Source: Nitrospinota bacterium (GTDB taxonomy: Bacteria > UBA8248). From it: DNA of 26,424 nt. Every line of letters begins with the position of its first letter. Position 1 is the first letter of the stretch. Location: positions 1 to 26,424 of the forward strand of contig WTGD01000102.1 of NCBI GenBank assembly GCA_011523725.1, written 5' to 3'. The position numbers were made by a program, and so were the translations under genes. A model generated the notes under the pieces. It saw only the letters and a list, made by a program, of their open reading frames with translations. It searched no databases and was not told the origin of the DNA. This document shows positions 7,983-14,278 of this stretch, one piece after another.

Positions 7983-8200
7983 GAATTAGCGCAAATAAAG
8001 CAATCAGTTACGAGGATTCTATATGTAGTGTAGCGGTGAGTTGTGGGTACAATATCTTGCGATGAGAAAAATGCGATTTTCTGGTTATTCTTGGGTTGTG
8101 TCTGCTCGTTCAAGGCATCAATTCGGCATCCGACGCAAGCGCGGGAAACGACAGGGCTGCGGATACCAGGTCGAACCGGCCAACCAGGGGGAAACCCCCG

Positions 8201-8563
8201 TTATCCTTCTCTCAGGTAATCATCGGTCCCGTCGACCCAGTCTTCGCGGATGGGGCTGAAGATGTCGTAGTCTATCGCCGTTTCGTCGCCCACGACTTCC
8301 ACGGAGTGAGGAACGTGCGGGGGGATGAGGAGCGTCTCCCCGGGGCCGAGTTCCACTGTCTCGTCGTCGATGAAGAAACGGAGCCTTCCCTGGAGGACGT
8401 GGGATATCTGCTCGTGCTCGTGGCTGTGCATGGGAACCACGCAGCCGGGCTTGAGCTTGAGCCAGCAAAGCATCTCCTTTTCGCCCACCACCATCTTTCT
8501 CGATAAAGTGTCGTTCAAAGTTTCTTCGGGCATCTCATCCCAACTGTATTTTTGGGCGCGCAT
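8201..8563 (-). CDS. Small single-domain cupin protein
   Basis: This 120-residue protein is one cupin_2 barrel. Motif 1 is MHSHEHEQISHVLQG, giving a His-rich metal site. Motif 2 is PPHVPHSVEVV with the second-site His. The linker ELGPGETLLIPP is typical. Cupins of this size bind a divalent metal and a small carboxylated ligand, or act as isomerases, dioxygenases or ligand sensors; the reaction cannot be told. The start is supported by a near-perfect AAGGAGGTG ribosome-binding site. It lies 62 bases downstream of the small cysteine-containing gene on the same strand and is probably co-transcribed. It is only distantly like the cupin pair at 10370-11177. Confidence 0.85.
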   Translation of the reverse strand: MRAQKYSWDEMPEETLNDTLSRKMVVGEKEMLCWLKLKPGCVVPMHSHEHEQISHVLQGRLRFFIDDETVELGPGETLLIPPHVPHSVEVVGDETAIDYDIFSPIREDWVDGTDDYLREG

Positions 8564-8625
8564 GGTTCACCTCCTTGAGGTCGAGTACAAATCGCTTTTG
8601 GTAGTCGGCGAAACCCGCCGGGTAT

Positions 8626-8904
8626 TTACTGCTTGTACTCGGGGAGCGTCCTGCTGAAACCCTCCCGCATCACCCGGCCTTTTTTCAGCACGTAGTAACC
8701 CTCGCCGTAGCGGATGACGCTGGTGAGAGGAGGAATCCGGCATTCTTTCGAGATGACCAGGTTCTCCTGGGATTCATCGCGGGGGAGATAGCGCTCCGCG
8801 TCCTCTTCGGACAGGTGAATCTCGCTGTTGCAGGCGCCAGCCGCCGCTTCGAACTCGCCCTGCAGCTTGATGGTCTTGCATTCACAAGAAATCGCGTTGC
8901 TCAT
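8626..8904 (-). CDS. Small conserved-looking cysteine-containing protein of unknown function
   Basis: From ATG 8904 this encodes 92 residues, starting MSNAISCECKTIKLQGEF. AGGAGA six bases upstream of the ATG decides this start over a longer in-frame opening to 9009, whose extra part is unlike protein. Four cysteines are present: a CEC pair near the N-terminus, one in GACNSEIHL and one in SKECRIPP. This hints at a metal site, but no known family is recognised. There is no signal peptide or membrane segment. It is the first gene of a minus-strand pair with the cupin and is divergent from the selenoprotein genes, so a redox- or metal-related role is possible but unproven. Confidence 0.7.
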   Translation of the reverse strand: MSNAISCECKTIKLQGEFEAAAGACNSEIHLSEEDAERYLPRDESQENLVISKECRIPPLTSVIRYGEGYYVLKKGRVMREGFSRTLPEYKQ

Positions 8905-8960
8905 CGAGGGTCTCCTGTGTTCATTGAGAGCCTTCTGAAAAAGTGGGCCTATGCTAAAAA

Positions 8961-9022
8961 GCGGGTCTTTCGGTGTCAAGACCGCCAGGATGAAAATCGC
9001 AAAGACCATCGGCGCGATGGTC
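8961..9022. repeat. Two hairpins in the divergent spacer before the first selenoprotein gene
   Basis: GGTCTT (8964-8969) pairs with AAGACC (8978-8983), extended by a flanking GC pair. GACCATCG (9004-9011) pairs perfectly with CGATGGTC (9015-9022) over a 3-base loop. They lie between divergent genes and could be operators or leader structures. No clear promoter was found next to them. Confidence 0.4.
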
Positions 9023-9134
9023 CGGGGGAGGTCCGATTGGGTTTGAAATGTCGCTGCCTCAGGAGTATAAATGGCTGGATATAGGGCCTATCGTTTCAGG
9101 CTTTTTGCTTCATTCATTTCAGGAGGGCGCATTC

Positions 9135-9635
9135 ATGCCACGTATGACGGACAAGATGATCGACTCGGGCGACCCCTTCCCGAGCCTCGAGGTGGACCAA
9201 GTGGGGGGCGGAAAAATCTCCCTTCCCGGCGACCTCGCGGGCGATTGGGGAGTGGTTCTGCTCTACCGCGGACACTGGTGACCGTACTGCAAGCAGCAGC
9301 TTACGGCCTTCGACAGGGCGGCGAAGCTCAAGGAAGAAGGCGTCAGGGTTGTTGCAGCCTCCGTGGACACGGAGGAGAGCGCGAGGGGAACGATTGAAGA
9401 GTGCGGAATCAACTTCCCCGTGGGCTATGGCCTGGACAACAAGCATATTTCCGAACTCACCGGTTGTTTCTATGAGGAAAAACGCCAGATCATCCACAGC
9501 ACGGGCTATGTCCTGAAGCCCGACGGGACGGTCGCCGTCGCCGTCTACAGCACCGGCCCCATCGGCCGCCTCGTGTGGCAGGACGTAGTGGGTCTGGTGC
9601 AGTTCCAAAAGAAGATGATGGCTTCCCAGGGCTAG
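9135..9635 (+). CDS. Peroxiredoxin-like selenoprotein (thioredoxin fold, U-x-x-C), copy 1
   Basis: Reading through the TGA at 9279-9281 gives 166 residues with selenocysteine at position 49 in the motif H-W-U-P-Y-C. This is where AhpC/TSA/redoxin-fold proteins carry their redox Cys. The fold continues with the strand VRVVAASVDT, the NFPVGYGLD loop and the conserved C-terminal GPIGRLVWQDV. It probably reduces peroxides or disulphides in the cytoplasm, with Sec as attacking residue and Cys52 resolving. The start has AGGAGGG 7 bases upstream. Copy 2 downstream has TGA at the same codon; 32 of the first 52 residues are identical. Translation requires selA, selB, selC and selD elsewhere. Conventional calling would give two fragments, 9135-9281 and about 9363-9635. 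Confidence 0.9.
9308..9326 (+). promoter_or_regulatory. Candidate bacterial SECIS stem-loop, copy 1
   Basis: CTTCG (9308-9312) and CGAAG (9322-9326) close a loop ACAGGGCGG that starts 31 nt after the UGA, within the spacing known for bacterial SelB-binding elements. The GGGCGG in the loop aligns with the loop of copy 2. The stem is only 5 bp and a competing AGCTT/AAGCT pairing exists, so the exact fold is uncertain. Confidence 0.5.
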
Positions 9636-9649
9636 CGCGCATCTTTTTG

Positions 9650-9689
9650 AACACCCCCTCGGGTTTCGGCTTCGAGGGGGTGTTTTTTT
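9650..9689 (+). terminator. Intrinsic terminator after selenoprotein copy 1
   Basis: A perfect 12-bp stem, AACACCCCCTCG (9650-9661) with CGAGGGGGTGTT (9673-9684), has an 11-base loop and is followed by seven T residues ending at 9689. It implies that the two selenoprotein genes are separate transcription units or that only part of the transcripts read through. Confidence 0.93.
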
Positions 9690-9794
9690 GAGCGCAATTC
9701 GCCTCGTTGGTGTTCATGGCCGCGCAGGAGATGTAACATCGGGGGCGCAATGAGACGGGCACATTCATATTCTTGAACGATATTGGAGCGCATC

Positions 9795-10325
9795 ATGCCG
9801 AAAGTGAACCAGTTCTTGTTGGATACCGGGGATGATTTCCCCGAATTGCGCATCCCCAAGGTGGGCGGCGGAGAAATCTCATTGCCCGATGACCTGCTGG
9901 GTTTGTGGGGCGTCGTCCTGTTCTACCGCAGCCATTGGTGACCCTACTGCGTCGCCCAGATGGCGGCATTCTCCCGGGCGGGAGAAAGACTCGAAGCAGA
10001 GGGCATCAAGGTCGTCTCGGCGTCCACTGACCCCGAAGTGGAAGCGCTTCAGTCCATCGAAGCCGGCAAGGTGGATTTTCCGGTGGGCCACAGCCTCGAT
10101 CCCGCGCGGGTTTCGGAGGTGACGGGCGCTTTCTACGCACCTGAGGCGGGCGAGAAGCCGAGGCCGTTTCTTCACGCCACCAACTTTCTGCTCTCACCCG
10201 ACGGCAAGGTGAACATCTCGCTCTACAGCTCGGGCCCCCTGGGGCGTCTCGTCTGGCAGGACGTCATCCAGGCCGTTCAGTTCAGAAAGAAGCGGATGCA
10301 GGACGCCCAGGCGCAGCAGCAATAA
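9795..10325 (+). CDS. Peroxiredoxin-like selenoprotein (thioredoxin fold, U-x-x-C), copy 2
   Basis: Reading through the TGA at 9939-9941 gives 176 residues with selenocysteine at position 49, again H-W-U-P-Y-C. The remainder follows the same plan as copy 1 (VGGGEISLP, VVSASTDPE, DFPVGHSLD, GPLGRLVWQDV). It has a short insertion near residues 120-126 and a Gln-rich tail. The ATG at 9795 has GGAGCG four bases upstream. An excellent hairpin lies 34 nt after the UGA. It is presumably a peroxide- or disulphide-reducing redoxin, the product of a tandem duplication. The intervening terminator suggests independent transcription, though no promoter could be identified. Read conventionally, only 9795-9941 and about 9960-10325 would be called. 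Confidence 0.9.
9969..9986 (+). promoter_or_regulatory. Bacterial SECIS stem-loop, copy 2
   Basis: TTCTCCC (9969-9975) pairs perfectly with GGGAGAA (9980-9986) over the tetraloop GGGC. The loop begins 34 nt after the UGA and starts with G, matching the known general form of bacterial SECIS elements inside the coding region. Confidence 0.75.
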
Positions 10326-10326
10326 A

Positions 10327-10356
10327 AAAAGCCGGTAGGACGACCCACCGGCTTTT
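10327..10356. terminator. Bidirectional intrinsic terminator
   Basis: AAAAGCCGGT (10327-10336) pairs with ACCGGCTTTT (10347-10356). T runs follow on the plus strand, and the A7 run before the stem gives a U tract on the minus strand. It lies between convergent selenoprotein copy 2 and the minus-strand five-gene operon, so it likely ends both. Confidence 0.92.
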
Positions 10357-10369
10357 CTCGCAATGCCTG

Positions 10370-10756
10370 CTAACTCTTTAAGCGCTCGGTCACTTCGTCC
10401 GCATTGACTGCCTTGTTGTAGTCCTGATCCAGCGTGCCGTCGCCAGCCGGGCTTTTCACCGCGAAGAACTTCGCCGGCCCCTCTGTGATGTGGATGCCGT
10501 GGCGCGTGTTTCTCGGGATGTGCACCAGATCGCCGGGGCCGATCTCGCGCACCTCCTCGCCGCAGATCATGTTCATCCTGCCCTCGAGCATCAGGATGTA
10601 CTGCTCCTCGTTGGGATGAAAGTGCGGTGGCGGGCCGTCGCCCTGGGGATAAATCACCCAGCCCACCTTCATCAACTCACCCGCCGTCGCGTGGCTCACG
10701 GCGGGGCCTACTTTCGAGGAGCCCTGGGGAAGGTCTTCCATTCTGTAAAAGGGCAT
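10370..10756 (-). CDS. Single-domain cupin protein, last gene of the creatininase operon
   Basis: This 128-residue cupin_2 barrel has motif 1 PPPHFHPNEEQ, giving the His-x-His-x3-Glu metal site, and motif 2 GPGDLVHIPRNTRHGI with the fourth ligand. The ribosome-binding site AAGGAGAG lies 5 bases before the ATG. It starts 28 bases after the stop of a paralogous cupin gene; both begin MPFYR and share most motifs and the tail SPAGDG..-QDYNKA. Its place at the end of a creatininase/cyclase operon suggests an isomerase, decarboxylase or oxygenase step on the same compound, or ligand sensing. The reaction is not recognisable. Confidence 0.88.
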   Translation of the reverse strand: MPFYRMEDLPQGSSKVGPAVSHATAGELMKVGWVIYPQGDGPPPHFHPNEEQYILMLEGRMNMICGEEVREIGPGDLVHIPRNTRHGIHITEGPAKFFAVKSPAGDGTLDQDYNKAVNADEVTERLKS

Positions 10757-10784
10757 GCAAACTCTCCTTGTGTATGAAGTGATT

Positions 10785-11177
10785 CTATAACGTGGATTCC
10801 AGCTTCTCCCGCGCTGCTTCAGCGTCTTCGGCCTTGTTGTAGTCCTGATACAAGTCGCCGTCGCCGGCGGGGCTCTTCACCGTGAAGAAGGCGAACGGCC
10901 CCTCGGTGATGCGAAGGCCGTGGCGCTCGTTGCGGCGGATGTGCACCAGGTCGCCGGGGCCGACGACGCGGGTCTCATCGCCCAGGATCACGTTCGCCTC
11001 TCCCTCCATCACCAGAAGGAACTGCTCCTCGTTCGGGTGATAGTGCGGCGGCGGGCCGCCGTCCGCGGGGTAGGTGATCATCCCCGCCTTCATGAGTTCA
11101 CCGGCCACGCTCTGTGTTTGGCCTTTTCCCATGTCGACGTACTGCGTTTCCATCTCGGATATTCGGTAGAACGGCAA
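10785..11177 (-). CDS. Single-domain cupin protein, paralogue of the next gene, TTG start
   Basis: This 130-residue cupin_2 barrel has motif 1 PPPHYHPNEEQ and motif 2 GPGDLVHIRRNERHGL. The start codon appears to be TTG at 11177: the following residues PFYRI match the start of the paralogue, GGAG stands 7 bases upstream, and no ATG or GTG fits. The first internal Met (residue 9) would remove the shared N-terminus. It begins 18 bases after the cyclase gene and 28 bases before the second cupin, so it belongs to the operon. A tandem duplication followed by divergence is the simplest origin. The two may form a heteromeric cupin, but this is inference. Confidence 0.87.
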   Translation of the reverse strand: MPFYRISEMETQYVDMGKGQTQSVAGELMKAGMITYPADGGPPPHYHPNEEQFLLVMEGEANVILGDETRVVGPGDLVHIRRNERHGLRITEGPFAFFTVKSPAGDGDLYQDYNKAEDAEAAREKLESTL

Positions 11178-11195
11178 CGTTGTACTCCTTTCTTT

Positions 11196-11876
11196 TCAAT
11201 CGATCCGAGCGACCACGCGTGCGGGCGCGCCCTCGATTCGGTAGAGTTTCATCGGGAATGCGAACATCTCGAATTCCGTTTCTTCAAAAGTTTCCAGGTT
11301 GATGACGTGCTCGATGAGCGGAACGCCCCGCCCCAGCACCGCCCTGTGGCCGGGGGAGTCCTCGTGATGGACCACGGAGTCGGGCCGCATGCCCGGGTCG
11401 ATGGCGTGGTCCATGCAAAGGGCCTTCATGCCGCAATCGCAAAGGAAGTGGCACGCCTCCTTGTCGAGGTAGGGGTTGGGGCCGAAGTAATCGGGCGTGA
11501 AGAACTTCTCCTTCGACCAGCCCGTCCAGGAGACGGCGATGGCGCCTTCCAGGCGTTCGGCGTTGAAGCCGGGGCTTGCTTCGATCATCTCCCGGGTGAT
11601 GGGGCTCGCCTCCTGCACGGTTTCCCTCACGTCGATCTTCACGGCGCGGCCGCAGAAGGTATCGAGCGGCATTTCGTCTATCGTGACGCCGTCGGGGTAG
11701 AAATGATTCGGCGCGTCGAGGTGGGTTCCCTGGTGGATCGCCATCCGGACCGCGCTGTTCTGCCGTCCGTGTGTGGGATGTTCGTGGAACTGCCAGTACT
11801 CCACCGGGGGAAACGTCGGCACCTCGCAAAGGTCGGGGTGCCCCAGGGGGGCGGTGAGGTCAATCAATCGGCTCAT
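11196..11876 (-). CDS. Cyclase family protein (kynurenine formamidase-like metal-dependent hydrolase)
   Basis: This 226-residue protein has the family signature HQGTHLDAPNHF (His48, His52, Asp54, His58), the binuclear metal site of the cyclase/kynurenine formamidase (KynB) superfamily. The family hydrolyses N-formylkynurenine, isatin or related amide rings. The start at 11876 has GGAGG 7 bases upstream and overlaps the preceding alpha/beta-hydrolase gene by 17 bases. It opens MSRLIDLTAPLG, where the superfamily usually reads iDLS-tP-l. With a creatininase-family enzyme upstream, a cyclic amide or formamide substrate is likely. No other kyn gene is nearby, so I do not call it kynB. Confidence 0.88.
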   Translation of the reverse strand: MSRLIDLTAPLGHPDLCEVPTFPPVEYWQFHEHPTHGRQNSAVRMAIHQGTHLDAPNHFYPDGVTIDEMPLDTFCGRAVKIDVRETVQEASPITREMIEASPGFNAERLEGAIAVSWTGWSKEKFFTPDYFGPNPYLDKEACHFLCDCGMKALCMDHAIDPGMRPDSVVHHEDSPGHRAVLGRGVPLIEHVINLETFEETEFEMFAFPMKLYRIEGAPARVVARID

Positions 11877-12741
11877 GGGTTTCCTCCGTCGATTTGGCGA
11901 CTGAAAGATGGTGTTTCCTGAAAAAATCATGGATGAGGGCAAGCACGGCCTCGGGTCTGTCCAGTTGCGCGTAGCGGCCCGCCCCCTCGATGAGGAATGA
12001 CTCGCAACCGCGAATCCCCGCCGAGAGGGTTCGGGTGTCCTCGTGGTATTCGGTGTCTTCCTCGCCCGTGAGCGCAAGTGCGGGGCAGGAGACCTCGTTC
12101 AGACGCTCCGTGAGGTCGGGCGCCAGAAGCTCCGCGTATGCTGCCGAGGCGTATCCCGAAGCGTCGTTTCGCAGGAACAGGCGGTGATGCTCCGCGCGCT
12201 CTTTCGGTGTCATGCCTCTGGGTTCCCTGCCCTCGCTCTTTCTGTTCCGGTAGGCCTCCTGCATCTCTCCCGCCTCGGCCAGGTGGATGCGCTCGGCCAC
12301 CCCCCTGCGCACGCTCCTGGCGGCGGACGCGGCGCCCGTCGAGATGAGGATGAGCGCGCCGGGCAGGCGGGGCCGCTCGATGGCGAGCATAAGCGCCGCC
12401 CTCGCGCCCAGGCCGTGTCCGATGAGGACGGGCCGGTTCAGCCCCAGGCGCGCAATGATGCCCCCGATGTCGCCCGCCATATCTTCGAGCGTGTATTTCC
12501 CCTTGGGATTCGAGGAGCGCCCGTGCCCCCTCGGCTCCATGGCGACCACGCGGTGCATACTCGTCAAGGTGGGGATTATCTTGCGCCAGACCCAGCCTGT
12601 ATCGCCCAGGCCCGGAACGCAGAGGATCGGCGTGCCGTCTCCCGCGGCCTCGTAGCAGATGATGACGGGATCGTCCGCGCCCGCGCGGCTCAGGTTCAGG
12701 TATCTCGCCGTGCGGGAGGACTCGCCTGCGACGCGGACCAT
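11860..12741 (-). CDS. Alpha/beta-hydrolase fold protein lacking the catalytic Ser and His
   Basis: This 293-residue protein has clear alpha/beta-hydrolase architecture: the oxyanion strand PILCVPGLGDTGWVW (38-52), RGHGRS (71-76), the nucleophile-elbow strand, and a C-terminal GAGRYAQLDRPE. The elbow reads GHGLGA, so the nucleophile Ser is Gly110. The expected catalytic His in the GAGH-type motif is Arg256. The acid region TGEEDTEYHEDT retains acidic residues. Both substitutions were checked on the nucleotide sequence (GGC and CGC codons). It is probably not a classical serine hydrolase: a pseudo-enzyme, scaffold or binding protein is more likely, or another chemistry. The gene starts 2 bases after the creatininase stop and overlaps the cyclase gene, so it is an integral operon member. 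Confidence 0.88.
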   Translation of the reverse strand: MVRVAGESSRTARYLNLSRAGADDPVIICYEAAGDGTPILCVPGLGDTGWVWRKIIPTLTSMHRVVAMEPRGHGRSSNPKGKYTLEDMAGDIGGIIARLGLNRPVLIGHGLGARAALMLAIERPRLPGALILISTGAASAARSVRRGVAERIHLAEAGEMQEAYRNRKSEGREPRGMTPKERAEHHRLFLRNDASGYASAAYAELLAPDLTERLNEVSCPALALTGEEDTEYHEDTRTLSAGIRGCESFLIEGAGRYAQLDRPEAVLALIHDFFRKHHLSVAKSTEETHEPID

Positions 12742-12743
12742 GC

Positions 12744-13499
12744 CTAGAGCGCAGCCAGCTCTTCAATCAGCCCGCGCAGGCGCGCGGATACGGCTTCGAA
12801 GTATTGCGCCCCGTTTTCCGCCGTCGCGGCGCTCGGCATGCCCGCTACGCCCGAGGGAGCGCGGTGCCGGTTGAAGTCCACGGGGCGGAAGAGCATTCCG
12901 CGGTGGTGCATGTCCCTCGTCCCCAGGGGATGGGGGTTCTCGTTGATTTGATCCACCGCCTCGTCCATGTTCACTAGGTCGGGGCGCAGGTGGAGCATCA
13001 TGGCCGTTTCAAACTCCCCGCTGTGGGCCATGCCGCCGACCGGTGATTTTCTGATCTCCGCGGATATTTCGTTGCCCAGATGGAAGTAGGTGATCATCCA
13101 GATGGTGAGTTCGATGTCGTAGCCGATGTCGTTCAGCGTGGCCTGGAGCGGCTGCACGTTGCCGCCGTGGCCGTTTACGACGAATATCTTCTTGTATCCG
13201 TGATGGGCGACGGAGCGGATGATGTCCTTGATGAGGGCGACGTAGGTCTCGAGCCTTAAGGAAATGGTTCCCGGATATTCGAAGTGGTGGTGCGACGTGC
13301 CCGTCCACACCGTGCGGGTCAGGAGCACGTTGTTCAGGTCCTCCACCGCCTTCCGGCAGACGTTTTCACAAAGAAGCGTATCCACCACGACGGGGTTGTG
13401 CGGGCCGTGCTGTTCCATCGAGGCGAAGGGGATGACGACCACGGCGCCTTTTTGGGTCATTTCCTTGTGCTGCGGCCAACTGAGTTCTTCCCAAAGCAT
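12744..13499 (-). CDS. Creatininase family amidohydrolase
   Basis: From ATG 13499 (AAGGA 7 bases upstream) this encodes 251 residues, the normal family length. Metal and catalytic motifs are EQHGPHNPVVVD (29-40; Glu29, His31, Asp40), VNGHGGN in the middle and AHSGEFETAMML later. The superfamily includes creatinine amidohydrolase, mycofactocin MftE and the FAPy deformylase ArfB, which open cyclic amides or hydrolyse formamides. A longer in-frame opening to 13847 is non-coding in character. It is the first gene of a five-gene minus-strand operon and is divergent from tadA. Exact substrate unknown; true creatininase activity is possible but not proven. Confidence 0.9.
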   Translation of the reverse strand: MLWEELSWPQHKEMTQKGAVVVIPFASMEQHGPHNPVVVDTLLCENVCRKAVEDLNNVLLTRTVWTGTSHHHFEYPGTISLRLETYVALIKDIIRSVAHHGYKKIFVVNGHGGNVQPLQATLNDIGYDIELTIWMITYFHLGNEISAEIRKSPVGGMAHSGEFETAMMLHLRPDLVNMDEAVDQINENPHPLGTRDMHHRGMLFRPVDFNRHRAPSGVAGMPSAATAENGAQYFEAVSARLRGLIEELAAL

Positions 13500-13670
13500 A
13501 GGGACATCCTTCAAAATAGTGTGAGTGATTGGTAAGGCCCCAAGCCTCTCAGGTTTTGCCGCATCGGGCAAGAGCCGCGTACCATGCGCGGAAGGCGCTC
13601 TCCCGCTTGCCAGCGGTTTCGATTCGTGGTCTTTTAGGGGCCGCGGGAACAACCGGATGGAGAAAAACAA

Positions 13671-14171
13671 GTGTATTCGACCGATCAGATGAGCGAAGAC
13701 GAGCGCTGGATGGCGGAGGCGCTGGCGTTGGCCCGGATGGCCGAAGAGGCGGGCGACGTGCCCGTGGGCGCGCTGGTGGTGCGCGAGGGCAGGGTGCTGG
13801 GCCGTGGCTTCAACAGGCGCGAGGCCGCCTGCGACCCCACCGCGCACGCGGAGGTACTGGCGCTCCGGGAAGCCGCCGAGACCGACGGCATCTGGCGGCT
13901 CGACGGCGCGACCCTATACGTCACGCTCGAGCCGTGCCCGATGTGCGCGGGCGCTGTCGTGAACTCGCGGATCGCGAGGCTCGTCTTCGGAGCAAAGGAC
14001 CCCAAGGGCGGGGCCTGCGGCTCCTTGTTCGACATTCCCTCGGACCCGCGCGTGAACCACCGCGTGCCGGTTACCTCGGGCGTATTGGCCGAAGAGAGCG
14101 CCGCGATGCTGCGCGCCTTTTTCGAGGAGCGCCGACGCATCGCCCGCGAGGCGAGGCAGGCCGCGCGCTGA
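13671..14171 (+). CDS. tadA: tRNA-specific adenosine deaminase TadA
   Basis: This 166-residue cytidine-deaminase-fold enzyme converts A34 of tRNA-Arg(ACG) to inosine. The zinc and catalytic residues are visible: PTAHAEV (His59, proton-shuttling Glu61) and EPCPMCAGA (Cys89, Cys92). FGAKDPKGGACGSL and the Arg-rich C-terminal helix are typical. I chose GTG 13671 because GGAG lies 8 bases upstream; ATG 13689 has no ribosome-binding site. It stands alone on this strand, followed 15 bases later by a tRNA-Ser gene, with which it may be co-transcribed. Confidence 0.95.
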   Translation: MYSTDQMSEDERWMAEALALARMAEEAGDVPVGALVVREGRVLGRGFNRREAACDPTAHAEVLALREAAETDGIWRLDGATLYVTLEPCPMCAGAVVNSRIARLVFGAKDPKGGACGSLFDIPSDPRVNHRVPVTSGVLAEESAAMLRAFFEERRRIAREARQAAR

Positions 14172-14186
14172 AGAAACGATTCTTAC

Positions 14187-14278
14187 GGAGAGGTGGCCGA
14201 GTCCGGTTTAAGGCGGCAGACTCGAAATCTGTTGTGCAGGCGACTGCACCGGGGGTTCGAATCCCTCCCTCTCCGCCA
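14187..14278 (+). tRNA. tRNA-Ser, anticodon CGA
   Basis: The 92-nt gene folds completely. Acceptor GGAGAGG (14187-14193) pairs with CCTCTCC (14268-14274), then discriminator G and encoded CCA. The anticodon stem GCAGA/TCTGT holds the loop CTCGAAA with CGA at 14223-14225, reading UCG. The long variable arm (stem GTGCAG/CTGCAC) is characteristic of class II serine tRNAs, and the T loop is TTCGAAT. It lies just before an AT-rich, decayed segment, but no second copy of its 3' end (an attachment-site sign) was found here. Confidence 0.98.

Larger units (their letters stand above)
7582..8200. other. Long convergent intergenic region with RNA- and operator-like signals
   Basis: This is about 620 bases between the 3' ends of hflC (plus) and a cupin gene (minus). 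Such convergent spacers normally need no promoter, yet this one contains a perfect -35 box, extensive inverted repeats (7648-7850), an AT-rich segment (7855-7940) and a cluster of DnaA-box-like sequences (7952-8050). A short reading frame at 7646-7831 does not look like a protein. A perfect GGGGG-AAA-CCCCC hairpin (8187-8199), just beyond the cupin stop, might act as its weak terminator. Confidence 0.6.

Noticed and set aside
7900..8032. Direct repeat of ATGTAGTGTA (7900-7909 and 8023-8032)
   Set aside because: Only ten bases, two copies, in AT-rich DNA, and without a clear role; may be chance.
9279..9941. The two in-frame TGA codons as inactivating mutations or sequencing errors
   Set aside because: The same codon of two diverged paralogues carries TGA in the redox motif, homology continues beyond it, there are no other lesions, and a suitable stem-loop follows. 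Independent identical damage is far less likely than selenocysteine.
14187..14278. tRNA-Ser 3' end as a phage or island attachment site
   Set aside because: No second copy of the tRNA 3' end and no integrase gene were seen in the window, so the idea stays unsupported.
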